Positions 28,370 through 48,234 of a DNA stretch of 64,000 nt are shown here, piece by piece (the stretch's first letter is position 1; each line of letters starts with the position of its first letter). Location: NCBI RefSeq assembly GCF_029931775.1, contig NC_079312.1, forward strand, positions 8,749,821-8,813,820, written 5' to 3'. The translations under genes and the position numbers were made by a program. The notes beneath the pieces are model-generated. The model was not told the DNA's origin. It worked only from the letters and a program-made list of their open reading frames with translations, and made no database searches. This DNA comes from Euleptes europaea (Eukaryota > Chordata > Lepidosauria > Squamata > Sphaerodactylidae).

Positions 28370-28905
28370 CATTTTAAATAAATATACTTTCTTCCTGTCA
28401 GCTTTCTTCATGGTCAACTTTCTTTCACACCCATACATAGCAATAGGGAATACTACGGCATGAATTAACTTGATCTTGGTCACCAATGGTCCTTACACTC
28501 AAGGATATTTTCTAGCACCTTCATGGCTGCCCTTCCCAGTCGCAATCTCCTTCTGATTTCTTGATTGCAGTGTCCCTTTTGGTTGACGATGGAGCCAGTG
28601 AATAGCAAATCTTGAACAATTTCCATTTCTTCATGGTCAACCTTAATGTTGTGTAATTCCCCAGCAGTTATTACTTTTGCCTTCTTGATGTTCAACTGTA
28701 ATCCTGCCTTGGCACTTTGTATTTTAACCTTCATCAGAAGTTGTTCACTACTTTCTGCCAATAAAGTAGCATTATCCTTCCAAGAAATTTCATCTAAATC
28801 TAATCCAGCTGTCCTTATGATATGTTCTGCATATGAAGAGACAGCGGGGCAAAATGCATCGTCTAATACCTTTGCCAACTGGAAACGATGCTGCTTCTTT
28901 ATATT
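28370..28905 (-). repeat. Bov-B fragment orthologous to 3165-3780
   Basis: The minus strand codes GLQLNIKKAKVITAGELHNI and KVDHEEMEIVQDLLFTGSIV. It sits immediately before the B0 ATG exon, as its partner does before A0. Confidence 0.9.
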
Positions 28906-28966
28906 TTTCTCACCCCCCATCTGCTGACTCCTGGTTTCCCACCCTCATTCTTTCTTTTCGTCCCAG

Positions 28967-29057
28967 GCAGCAGAAAAAGACACCCTTGATGCCGCTGCCT
29001 CCTCCTCCTTCTCTTGTGCGTGATGAAAGGAAAAGAAGCACCATGCAGCAAGCTCAG
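28967..29057 (+). CDS. Cassette B0, exon with start codon (MQQAQ)
   Basis: The acceptor cgtcccag ends at 28966 and the donor gtaagc begins at 29058. The start at 29043 codes MQQAQ, phase 0. The exon is five bases longer than its A0 partner because of a small insertion in the 5' UTR. The following intron contains the LTR fossil at 29659-35112. Confidence 0.6.
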
Positions 29058-29224
29058 GTAAGCGGAGTGTGTGGGGGAATCACTGGGGACACATGCAGTG
29101 GAAGGCAGGGATGCCTCCTTCTTAGTTGCAAGACTCAGAGGATCAGGCTTGTGGCCCTGTGTTCTGGCACTGCACGATGTCAAGTCTGCCTACTGGGTTT
29201 CTCTACAATGTTGTTGTAGAGAAA

Positions 29225-29545
29225 CCCAGGCAGAAGAAGATTTGGTTTTTATATGCCGACTTTCTCCACCACTTAAGGGAGACTCAAACCAGCTTACAGT
29301 CACCTTCCCTTCCCCTCCACACAACAGACACCCTGTGAGGTAGGTGGAGCTGAGAGAGCTCTAACAGAGCTGTAACTTGCCCAAGGTCACCCAGCTGGCT
29401 TTGCGCGTAGGAGTGGGGAAACAAATCCAGTTAATCAGATTAGCCTTCGCTGCTCATGTGGAGGAGTACGAAATCTAACCGGGCTCTCCAAATCAGACTC
29501 CACCACTCCAAACCACTGCTCTTAACCACTACACCATGCAGAGCC
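29225..29545 (-). repeat. tRNA-derived SINE, near full length
   Basis: The minus strand begins ctctgcatggtgtagtggtt, has the tRNA-like head and a gtgaccttgg body, and ends with the atataaaaaccaaatcttct-type tail. Same family as 57246-57549. Confidence 0.82.
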
Positions 29546-29658
29546 TATGGCCCCTGAATATGAACATCTCTGGTTTCTTCCCCGCAAGGCTGCTAGCCCC
29601 CCTGCCCATGAAGATAGTCCCTCTGGCTCCGAGGCCCGTATGGAGGGCTGGGAGTAGG

Positions 29659-30134
29659 TGTTGGATGTAAATATACACTCTCCTCTGTGACCAGATTTAT
29701 TATTACAAAGTAGAGACGACGCCAGGTTTTAGAAGCAAAGGGAGAAAAAAGCTTTTTTTTTATTTTGCCAGGCAAAAGAGGAAGACATTTCAGCCCTTTT
29801 CGGGTTCAAAAGTGAAAGTCTCCTAACAGACTCCGCCTAGTCCTCATATTTATACTTTTCCAGAGTTCTTTGTTCTAAGAGGATTTGAATATCTCCTCCT
29901 CTCAAATCCACCCTAACTCTGATTTCATTTTGTGGTCACATGTATATGATCTCATCTGTTATTTGGTGATATCCTGTACCAGATACGAAAAATCACCTGC
30001 TTTGTTCAGTTTAAGTTAGACAGGACTATTTTCTACTGACTTATATAAATAACCACAGCTTACAAATATAATAGAAAAATAACATTTTTCCAATATGCTA
30101 CAATTAAATTAATTAAAATCTTACACATCCCACA
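29659..30134 (-). repeat. LTR (3' LTR of the fossil)
   Basis: 476 bp, nearly identical to 34637-35112. On the minus strand it starts tgtgggatgtgtaagatttt and ends catccaaca. Confidence 0.95.
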
Positions 30135-33045
30135 GTCCCCCCTCATGATCAAAATCAAAATTATTTTGAATCTTGATCATTCTATTATATTAACTTGCAA
30201 TTTTAAAACAATAATGTAGACACAATGTTTCCCTAGCCACTTTTTTTTTTTTAACCCAAAGGACCAAATAATACATCAAAATGGCTTTCTAAAAGAGTCT
30301 CAAACATCTACTCTTGTTCTTTAGCTAACAATTGTGCTCTGGTTTCCAAGTTTTCAATTATAAGTCTTGTTGATTTTTGAATAAAAAGTTAAGTTTGCCT
30401 GCAGGTTCGACCAACCACTTCGAGCCTCTTGCGCATGGACTCTCTCCAGTTGCAATGGCTTTGGCTGCCACGATGTCATCTACTGCCCTTCTGGTCTCGA
30501 CCTTACACGGTGGTAGCGCTGCCTTGCATCTGGAATAGTGGACCCAGCCTCCCTTTCCATCTACTTTTACTGCGGCATCTGCGGTGAAAAGAATTTGGAA
30601 CGGACCCGTCTACCTGAGCTGGAGAGTAGTATGCTTTTAAGATTTTACAAACACCCAGTCTCCTATTAAAAAAAGAATGGACAACAGAGTTTAGGGGGAG
30701 AGGTTGTACAACACAAGCCAGTTTTTGGGTTTCTTTCAAAGCTGCACTTAAAGTTTTTATATAGTTTTTTTTATATATTTGTTTCCAACCTCTTTATTGG
30801 GTGTTCCCTGATTCTAAAAATGCTAAAAGAGACATTCATACAGAGCCTCAAAGGGCAACAACTTGTGTGGCCCCCGGGCTAATATACGGATGCGTGTCAG
30901 TGTGATAGGCAATACATCTGACCATTTTAAATTAGTTTTTTTACACAGATTTTAATTAACATCTCTTTTTAGGGTCTGATTCATTTTTTTTACTGTCCCT
31001 GATAACTGGGGTCGCCAAGCCATGTAAAAACTATATTTTATTTTCATATATATATATATATATATTTAGAACTGTTTTATAACTTCCCTAACAAATAACC
31101 CCCTCTGTTTACATATACCCTTTGATATGTCACATGTTTTTGCTATGTGTTTTGTTTTCTGATAGATGCCCTTTCCATTGTATGATTGCAAGAATATTTC
31201 TGTTAACCCTGTTCCCCAGATGACTATTTTAGTGTAATTGTGTGAGGATGTGTGTGATGTGTACCCTTAGGCTTTTTTCAACCACCCCCTTCTTGTTTTT
31301 GTAGTCCCTACTTTTGCCATCCAGTTCTTTTTTTTTTCTTCAGTGCAGGGCCCTGTAGGTGGTAGTGTAAAAACTGGGGTTAAAGTCATTACCATATCAC
31401 AGGATGTTGATTTTGCTGTAGTCACTTTTGCCATTTCATCAGCTCTGCAATTTCTTTTGGCCTCCTTGGTATGTCCAGTTTGATGTTATTGTCACCTGTA
31501 ACTAAATATTGTCCAAAACCTGTAAAATTAAATTTCCATGCTTTACAGCTTCCCACTAGCTGTCAGGACTCCTCGTTCTTTTCAGATGTATTTATATGCT
31601 TGTACAACTCCAAAAGCATCTTTGCTGTCAGTATAAATGTTTACAGTCTTACCTGCTGCTTTAAATAAGGCCTGGTTCAATGCATATAATTCGGCTGCTT
31701 GTGCTGAAAATGACGCTGGTAATGGCTCTGCTTCAAGCACTTCGCACTCAGTCACCAGGCTGTATCCACTCTGCCTTTTTCCACTCACCACTCGAGAAGA
31801 TCCATCAATCCAAATTTCGAGATCTGCGTTGTGGATAGGCTCATCTACCTGTGCCATGGTGCACATATCTACAGTCTGTAGACAGTCATGATGTTCCTCC
31901 AGGTCAGTTGTTACAGGCAGCAGACTAGCAGGATTTTTGTAAGCCACTTGGCTCCTTTTTGTTGTAACAAAATAGTCACTGCATGAGGGCAAAACACTCT
32001 GATTGGATGTTTAATAGTCAATTTCTTTGCTTCCTTCACAGCCAGGGCAGTTGCAGCTACTGCCCTCAAGCATGGAGGCCACTCTTGTGCCACTGGATCC
32101 AGCTGTTTTGATAAATAAGCTACAGGTCTTTCAGTTAGCCCACAAGTTTATGTAAGGACCCCCGCCATGCAACCCTCCTTTTGCAGGTCAGGGATACCCA
32201 GAGCTGGTGCTGTCATCAAAGCTTGCTTCAGCTCTTTTACTTATGTGCATTTTCAGGTTCCCACTACAATACTTCTGGTTCTTCATCATGGCATATTTTT
32301 ATAAAGTCTCTGGTTAGTTTACTATATTCTTTTATCCACTCACGACAAAATTTCAATATTCCCAAGAAGGACCTTAGCTGTTTCTTAGTTTGAGGGAGTG
32401 GCATGCGATAAATAGTCTTTCCTGTGTTATTTTGTGTCCCAAATAAATTACTTCCCTTTTGGGCTACTTGGAGTTTTTTCTTTTGAGACCCTATATTCTT
32501 TCTGTCCTAAGAAATTCAGCAATGAGATCGTTCCCTCTAACACCAGCTTCCCTGTTTTTGCAGAGATTATCTGGATTCTTTCACCCCAGGAGAAACAGGT
32601 CCTTAGAGTTGGCATCCAGTGGAATGCTAAAAAGGCATTTTTCAAATTTGTTACACTAAACCATACATGGTGTCCTGATGGGGTGTACAGGAAAGTGTGA
32701 GGATCTGACACCACTGGATACCCATGTTGAACAATTCCATTGATTTCCTTTAAATCCTCAACTAATTTTTATCCTTTTCTTTTTCCTTTTTTACCTGGCT
32801 TTGGCAATGCCAGAATAGGGATGTTGTCTCCCATTTGTCAGCAACTGCTGTACTACTGGTAATTTTAACTGGCATTTACGCTCCCAGTCAAAGGTTACTT
32901 GTATGGGTGAAATGTTCAACTGGCCTGCATTGTTATCTTGCACTTACAGCATTTGTTTACAAATAATATATATACTTTTTTTTTATTAATGATGCCACTT
33001 TTATGTTATAACAACATAAAAACAGAAAAACAGAAAATAAAAAGA

Positions 33046-33190
33046 CACTGTCCTTCAGTGTTACTCCTTTGAAGATGCCCGCCACAGCCGCTGGCGAAAC
33101 GTCAGGAAAGAAAATTCCAAGACCACAGTTACACAGCCCAGATAACCTATGAGAACCAATGAACTTTGACCGTGAAAGCCTTCAATAATA
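33046..33190 (+). repeat. PLE-type repeat inside the LTR fossil
   Basis: Same family as 21529-21675: gatgcccgccacagccgctg, gcgaaacgtcaggaaagaaa. The hammerhead core has a changed first base (tttgaaga instead of ctgaaga context). It preserves the uninterrupted ccttcagtgttactcc that Bov-B split at 21039-21539. Confidence 0.75.
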
Positions 33191-34636
33191 CCCCGGCTTT
33201 ATTTTGACTGTGTTTTAAAACACTTAATATATTAACATGATTTCTCCGTCCCTGGAGAAAACAGGCACCCAGCATCACCAATATCCATCTCATTGAATAA
33301 CCATAACTATCCTCTCTCTTTATAAACCCTTCTGCTTTCCTCTCTTAAAGTCTTTCCCAACCATACATAACACCTTTCCTCAGCCTTCTTAAGCCAAAAC
33401 ACTTGCCCCTTCACAACACACTCAAAACATGCTCTAACTTTCTCATAACTTACTTATTCCCTCATATTAATACACATTGCCTTTCCACCTTGTAAGCATT
33501 TCCAGTCTGTTTTTTTTTTCTTCTTATAAAGTTTGATACAGTTCACAAGACTCTGCTTTCCAAATTCCAAATACTTTGACTTGGCCCCTCCTCCTGCGTT
33601 TAGCAAGAGGGCTGGTTCAGTCAGAGTTAACTTAAAATTCCCTTTTTTTAAAAAAAATTTTGTTTCACATTTTAAACTTCAGAGAAAGAAAGGATCTTCT
33701 GTTAACAAAACAGTATTGCTGCCTTGATTTACGACCAGTCTGATAGAGAAGAACAGAAACACTTTGAAGCGGAGAAAGGAGGGGCATGGGGGATTTTTCT
33801 CTTCCAGTCTCTTCCTCAGAAAGAAGACAACCAGATTACTTTTTTCCCAGCAAAGAACAGATTTTCAACAGAAAACAACAACAACACACACAACAAAACC
33901 AGACTACTCAAACAATTTGATTTCCTTTCGGCAACACAGTTTCTTTTTTACACTCCAACTCTAAAAAGGAAAAGAAAGAGAACGAAGGGAGGAGAAAAAC
34001 TCCTTTTTGGCCGACGCCGTCCAGTATCCCAGGCTGGCCCCATAAAAAATAAACACGTTAACATTTGTCAAATGATCACATAACCCTTTATAAAATACTT
34101 CACAGAAAGAGAGGACATATAACAAATCACGCTGGACAAGACAAAACACAAAAATACGTTCCCCTTTTCTAGGCATTTACCTCTTCCAGTGCCCTGGAGG
34201 CAACTGGAAAAATTCCGGATCAGCACAGGATTTTACAATCCCTGCTCTTGCTACTGCTTTTTTTTCCCATTGATAATATACCATTGGCTGAACCCCTGTT
34301 ACAGCCCCCGTTACCATTCCAACTCAGTGGCGTCCCACTGAGCCCCTTATCCATGGTGGCGTTGCTTCTGCCTTCTCCTCTTAGAAGGGCTTACCTCTAA
34401 GAACTGCCCCACCATTTAGGGTCCCGTAATTCCTTTCCGCGGTTCCTTACCTCCAGCCCGTTGCTTCTCCTGGGTCGGTTTAAAAGTGGGACTCTGCAAT
34501 TGCACTCACCCCCAGATGCTGTGTCTGCCAAGCTTGAGGACCAGCGAAATCGCCGGGTGCACCTGTCCTACAAAACTTCGACACCACTCATCTGTGAGCA
34601 GTTGACAACCAGATGTCCCCTGGGGTGCCATAAATC

Positions 34637-35112
34637 TGTTGGATGTAAATATACACTCTCCTCTGTGACCAGATTTATTATTACAAAGTAGAGACGACGC
34701 CAGGTTTTAGAAGCAAAGGGAGAAAAAAGCTTTTTTTTTATTTTGCCAGGCAAAAGAGGAAGACATTTCAGCCCTTTTCGGGTTCAAAAGTGAAAGTCTC
34801 CTAACAGACTCCGCCTAGTCCTCATATTTATACTTTTCCAGAGTTCTTTGTTCTAAGAGGATTTGAATATCTCCTCCTCTCAAATCCACCCTAACTCTGA
34901 TTTCATTTTGTGGTCACATGTATATGATCTCATCTGTTATTTGGTGATATCCTGTACCAGATACGAAAAATCACCTGCTTTGTTCAGTTTAAGTTAGACA
35001 GGACTATTTTCTGCTGACTTATATAAATAACCACAGCTTACAAATATAATAGAAAAATAACATTTTTCCAATATGCTAAAATTAAATTAATTAAAATCTT
35101 ACACATCCCACA
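34637..35112 (-). repeat. LTR (5' LTR of the fossil)
   Basis: 476 bp partner of 29659-30134. The inner flank on the minus strand, tggcaccccagggg, would be the primer-binding region; the tRNA was not identified. Confidence 0.95.
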
Positions 35113-35156
35113 TAGGGGGCCAAATGTCCCCCAGGATTCTTCCCCCTCCTCTTTTT

Positions 35157-35405
35157 GCTAAGATTGCCAACCTCCATGTGGTACCTGGAGATCTCCGGCT
35201 ATTACAATTGATCTCCAGTAGACCAAGATCAGTTCCCCTGGAGAAAATGGCTGCTTTGGTGGGTGGACTCTATGGCATTGTACTTTGGAGAATGGACTCT
35301 AGGGCATTATACCCTCCTGAGTTCCCTCCCCTCCCAAACCCCACCCTCCCCAGGCTCCACCCCAAAAATCTCCAGGGATTTCCCAAGCAGGAGTTTGCCA
35401 CCCTA
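35157..35405. mobile_element. TIR-bearing MITE-like repeat, partner of 4294-4509
   Basis: Same ends and internal ggagatctcc motifs as the block A copy, with an extra internal repeat of the ggactctagggcattatacc segment. Confidence 0.6.
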
Positions 35406-35518
35406 ATTTGTGCTACTCTTCCAGTATTAATTTACTGTTTCTGGCTTCTTGGCTTTTTCACCCATGGACCAGTTTCCCAGTGATGTAAAGAAATGCTTCC
35501 TTCTTCTTCTTCCTCCAG

Positions 35519-35645
35519 GACGGGGTGTCCTTTAAAGAGGTGGCTGTGTATTTCACCAAGAGGGAGTGGACCCTCCTGCACCCAGCCCAAAGATCTATGT
35601 ATAAGGAAGTCATGCTGCAGAATTTTGGGAATGTGGCCTCTCTGG
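35519..35645 (+). CDS. Cassette B0, KRAB A-box exon
   Basis: 127 nt between cctccag and gtgagc. It codes [40 protein letters not shown] and SLG. Like A0 it has MLQ for MLE and TKREW; it also has SM for AL before YKEV. The frame is open, and the splice sites survive in both copies, which argues against a long-dead pseudogene. The LTR fossil lies in the preceding intron. Confidence 0.85.
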
Positions 35646-36227
35646 GTGAGCATCCTTTTCTCCTGGGCTGACTCCCTCTTGCTGGGAGGAAGTCTCTTAA
35701 GAGGAAAGACGTGGTCAGGCAGTCCTGTCCTGGGCCCAATCACTGATCTCTTACATTCTCTGTGACCCTTCCTCTGATGTGGAGGGGTTCTGGGCTCTCC
35801 TTGCAGATAGGAGGTCCCTGCCTGGCAGTCCTGTGTCTGGAACACATGAGAGGGCATCAGAAGAAGTGCCAAGGGATGCCTGGTTTGGAGATGATGGAGA
35901 AGGCTAAGTATGGGCTTCCCTCCCATCTGGGCCTTGCCTTGCCTGGGCTGAGAGGTGGTTGTGGAGTGAACTCTGCTGGCTCCTCTGCCACTTTACTTAG
36001 TTTCTAGCTGGCATTTCAAGATCAGCTGGGCATAGAGTAGGCACAGAATTGTCAGTGCCAGATGGGTGATTGTTGACTGCATAATGTACTCCACCTTAGT
36101 TATCTGGCCAGTCAGCACTCTTATTAGTTGTGTGTTTTGGAAAGGACAGTCGATCTCACTGGGAATTGTTGAATATATATGCTCACAGAAGAGCTATAAT
36201 TTTGTATTTTTTTCTGATTAAAAAAAG

Positions 36228-36320
36228 GACCTGAGATGGCTAAACCTGACCTCATATCCTTGCTGGAGGAGGAGGAAGAGCCGTTTCTCCTGATCTCTGA
36301 AGAAGAAAAGGGATTGGCAG
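36228..36320 (+). CDS. Cassette B0, KRAB B-box exon
   Basis: 93 nt, coding GPEMAKPDLISLLEEEEEPF and LLISEEEKGLAG, with a phase 1 end before gtagtt. Compatible with splicing to the finger exon at 44425. Confidence 0.8.
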
Positions 36321-37149
36321 GTAGTTGTTCAGACCTGTTGTGGGACTGCTTGTTGTCTGCCCTTTCTTCCAAGGATGGGGGATTTCCATGATCTTCATTA
36401 TTCTCACAGTAGCTTCTCCTCAGAAGAGGCTGGATGAGTTGTGAATGCTGAAATAGTGCTTTTGGATCTTTGTGAAAATCGGGGACTTCCTACTACCAAG
36501 TCAGATTGTGTCTTCCAAGTATGGTCCACTCTGAGAGACAGAGGCTTTCAGGGAAGGGTGTTTGCCAGCCCTTTTTCTCCCAAGTTCCCCTTGACTAGAG
36601 ATGTCAGGCCTTGATCTTGGGATGGTGCCCCTGCAAAGCAAAACGGTTGCTTTTCTGTAGAGATGTAGGCCAAAGCAACCCCAGACAGCTCTGACAATAT
36701 GCCCATATAAAATCCAGCCTCTCGCAGAGGGAATCTGGACTTTCTCAGCATATTTTAAACCCTAGCCAGGATTTGTCTGTTCCAATTAACAGGTTACCTG
36801 TTGTCTGGATCAGCCAATCAGGACTCTGATTAAGTACCCCAACAAATGTTTGGGAGGGGATTTTTTTGGGGGGGGGTGGGCTCCACTGCAGATCCTTGAG
36901 TGGAGCTTAACGGGGCATAATGCCATGGAGTTCACCCTCCCCACAAGAGAACCAATCTTGGAAACCTGGAGAATAGTTGAATTTCCAGATCTCCGTGCAC
37001 TGGTGGGAGGCTGACAACCTCTGTTCAACAGCTTTTACAGGCTCCAAAAACCAAGACAAATTTTATTTACTGTGAGGCAACCCCACTTCTGATAATTATC
37101 AAGGAGATTTTTTATATTTCTTATTTTACACCCAGCTGTGTTTCCCAGG

Positions 37150-38404
37150 CTTCTGCTTCAGTGTGGTGGAGGGAATGCTTTGGTTAGCTGAATGGGGCTG
37201 GGGGGGGGGAGGGAGAGAGAAAGAGAGGTGCTCCCATGCAAGAGAGAAAGAAGGGGGAATGCTGCACAAGGGGGGGGAGAGGGCCTTCCCTCAATCTCCC
37301 ATCCCCACTGTCCCCTCCCATTTATCACTGAGAGACCCCTGGTCCCTTTGTGCAGAGCCACGAGATCCCTGCAGTGGCATTAAGAGCAAAACTTGAACCC
37401 GGCACCCGGACAGGGCTCAAGTGGCTGCATGTTCCAGAGGCACCTTTGGAAAGGAGAGGCAGAGGAAGGAAGGAGGGAAACTTTGGGGAACTGAGGAGGA
37501 GATTTGGGGTGGGAGGAGGAGAGAGCAGATACAGGAGGGGGAAAGGGGGGCTGATAGTGCAGTTTTGGGGGAACAAGGATGCAACAGTTGCGGGAAGGTG
37601 TAAGGCTGAGGAGGAGATTGGGGGGCAGGTGTGGGAGGGATGCTTAAGACAGTTCTGAGGGAGCTGGGGGGGCTGATATCTGGCGAAACGGTGTGTGGCA
37701 CTTGACACTCCAAAGACCCACACAAAAGAGGACCTAAAGAGTGGAAAGGGGGATGTTTTGAGGAAACCTTCCTCTTCAGTATCAACACCGTGCCCTTTTG
37801 TGTTTGGAAATGGAAGCAGGAGTCCATGCAAACACTTTGCTCCAGATTCGATGCTTTTGGGAAGTGTTTTTTCCCCATGCTTCCCCACAACTTTCATGGA
37901 GCATTTAGTCACCTCCTGGACTTTCCCTTGTCTTTTCTGCTGTCTTTCCTAAACCAGCTTTGCTGTGCAGTTGACGATCCCAAGGACACAAGCGTACACT
38001 TTAGCCTTTTAAAATATCTATTTCTATCCTCCTGATTACGCACAAAGGAGTGTTTTCTTTCCAAGCCCCTTTAGCTTATTAACCACAGTTCCCTCTTCGG
38101 GGTCAGCAGGCAAGAGTCCAGCACGTGTCTAAATCTGAGCCTCAGGCATGGTCCAGATATCCAGGAGTAGGAGCTGGCAGAGACCTGAGGTGGTGGAGTG
38201 GATGGTGTGGATTTCGATACTGTTCTGCTTTTTCTATATGTGGATTCAAGGTGGCTTCATTTGAAACTGGGAGTGGAGGGACACATTTTTCCTTCTATTA
38301 AAATCTCCCTGCTACAGATGAGTATCATGGCCAGCACAGGCTGAGAGGGCAGGAACTGCGCACTAAAAACTGTTTCTCACCCTTTCTCTTCCTCTCCCTC
38401 CCAG
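37150..38404 (+). promoter_or_regulatory. 5' module of gene B (candidate promoter and noncoding exons)
   Basis: Near-identical partner of 6540-7830, with small deletions (for example about 60 bp near 37998). No protein-coding signal; ORFs on both strands are purine-rich artefacts. Confidence 0.4.
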
Positions 38405-38475
38405 GCAACCGTGAAAAGACACCCTTGATGACTTTTCTGCCATCTCCTCTGTGTTCTGAAGGGAAAAGAGGCACC

Positions 38476-38490
<15 letters not shown>
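38405..38490 (+). CDS. Gene B exon with start codon (MKPAQ)
   Basis: The acceptor ctccctcccag ends at 38404, the start codon is at 38476 and the donor gtatac begins at 38491. 86 nt, as in gene A. Confidence 0.75.
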
Positions 38491-47165
<8,675 letters not shown>

Positions 47166-47905
47166 ACAGAGGATTGTCACTGTCCACATGGTGTATAGAA
47201 TTCCCTGCGAATTACACCTGATCTCCAGACCAGACAAACCAGTTCTCCTGGAACACATGGCAACTTCAAAGGGCAGACCATAGGGCTTCACCAACTTCAG
47301 AGGGCAGACCATAGGGCTTCACATCTCCACTGATCTCCACCTGTTCTCCACACTCAGCCTTCTTCAAGCTCCATTCCAAGATTTCTCAGAATTTCCCAAG
47401 TCAGAACTGGCAAGCCCGGATGAGTGTCTCAGTTATGGCCCACCAGGCAGTGGTATGGCATAAACTGGGGGGAACAGAGGACAACACCTTCAATTGAGTC
47501 TTAAACACACCTCCTCCATGGAAGGGTGCCCATGTGTCAAACAGGGAACATGGGACTGAACCCATTGTGACTCAAAGAGAAAGCCCACCCGTTCCGGAAA
47601 TCCACCTTGGAAATTCACAGATCACAGATTGGTGCTGCCTAAAGGTACTAAAATTCACACAATTTTCGTCAGCAATCCCAAAATGTTTCCTCCAATAGAG
47701 CATTATGCTTTCCCCCCTTTGATCATTCATGGATCCAAGGTAAAACCTACTGAGATACTCTAAAATCTTTTTTTCCTGTCAAAAAGGCCAATTTTTGTAG
47801 AAAAATAGCAGGAAAATGACAACCCTTAAAATGGGAAAACATTAATTATATAATTGTGCTTTAATATGGTTCATTGCCAAGAGGCAATGGTTTTTTGCCT
47901 GTAAG
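47166..47905 (+). other. 3' flank of gene B, end of the duplicated block
   Basis: Matches 14600-15405. Includes a local tandem duplication of gggcagaccatagggcttca (47272 and 47304). An aataaa is at about 47940, just past the block edge, and might serve as a polyadenylation signal. Confidence 0.5.
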
Positions 47906-47969
47906 GAATATGGAAACAATGAACAACAGTTTGTAAAGAAAAATAAATTTACTTTAAGTAGTCTAAAGT

Positions 47970-48172
47970 AGCTGTGTCCTGACCTGGATGCGCTAGGATA
48001 GCTGAGCAAGGTCAGACCTGGTTAGTATTTGGATGGGAGATAATTCAGGAAGTCTAGAGTCGCTTTGCAGAGACACTCAATGGGAAACCACCTCTGAATG
48101 TCTAGTCTCTTGAAACCCTTATGGGGTTGCCAAAAGTCAGCTGTGACTTGATGGCACTTTTCACCACCACCA
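47970..48172 (+). repeat. 5S rRNA-derived SINE
   Basis: Contains the 5S-like stretch ctggttagtatttggatggg and the tail agtcagctgtgacttgatgg. Flanked by short duplications aaagtag. Confidence 0.82.
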
Positions 48173-48234
48173 AAGTAGTCTGCAGAAGACAATTGTATCT
48201 ACAGAAGAGACAGTGCAAGAGAATAATATACTTA

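Larger units (their letters stand above)
29659..35112 (-). mobile_element. LTR retrovirus-like fossil, antisense in B0 intron
   Basis: Two 476-bp LTRs (29659-30134 and 34637-35112), both TG...CA, enclose the element. A 4-bp target duplication tagg lies at 29655-29658 and 35113-35116. A purine-rich tract adjoins the left LTR (gaggggggac on the minus strand). In element order: a leader and possible gag region (about 33.2-34.6 kb), RT-like (32.4-32.9), RNase H-like (31.5-32.1) and integrase-like sequence (30.4-31.3). No room for an envelope gene was seen. It is broken at many places and internally short. The LTRs differ at only a few bases, so it is young and inserted after the block duplicated. 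The 4-bp duplication suggests a class I (gammaretrovirus-like) relative. A PLE fragment lies inside it. Confidence 0.9.
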
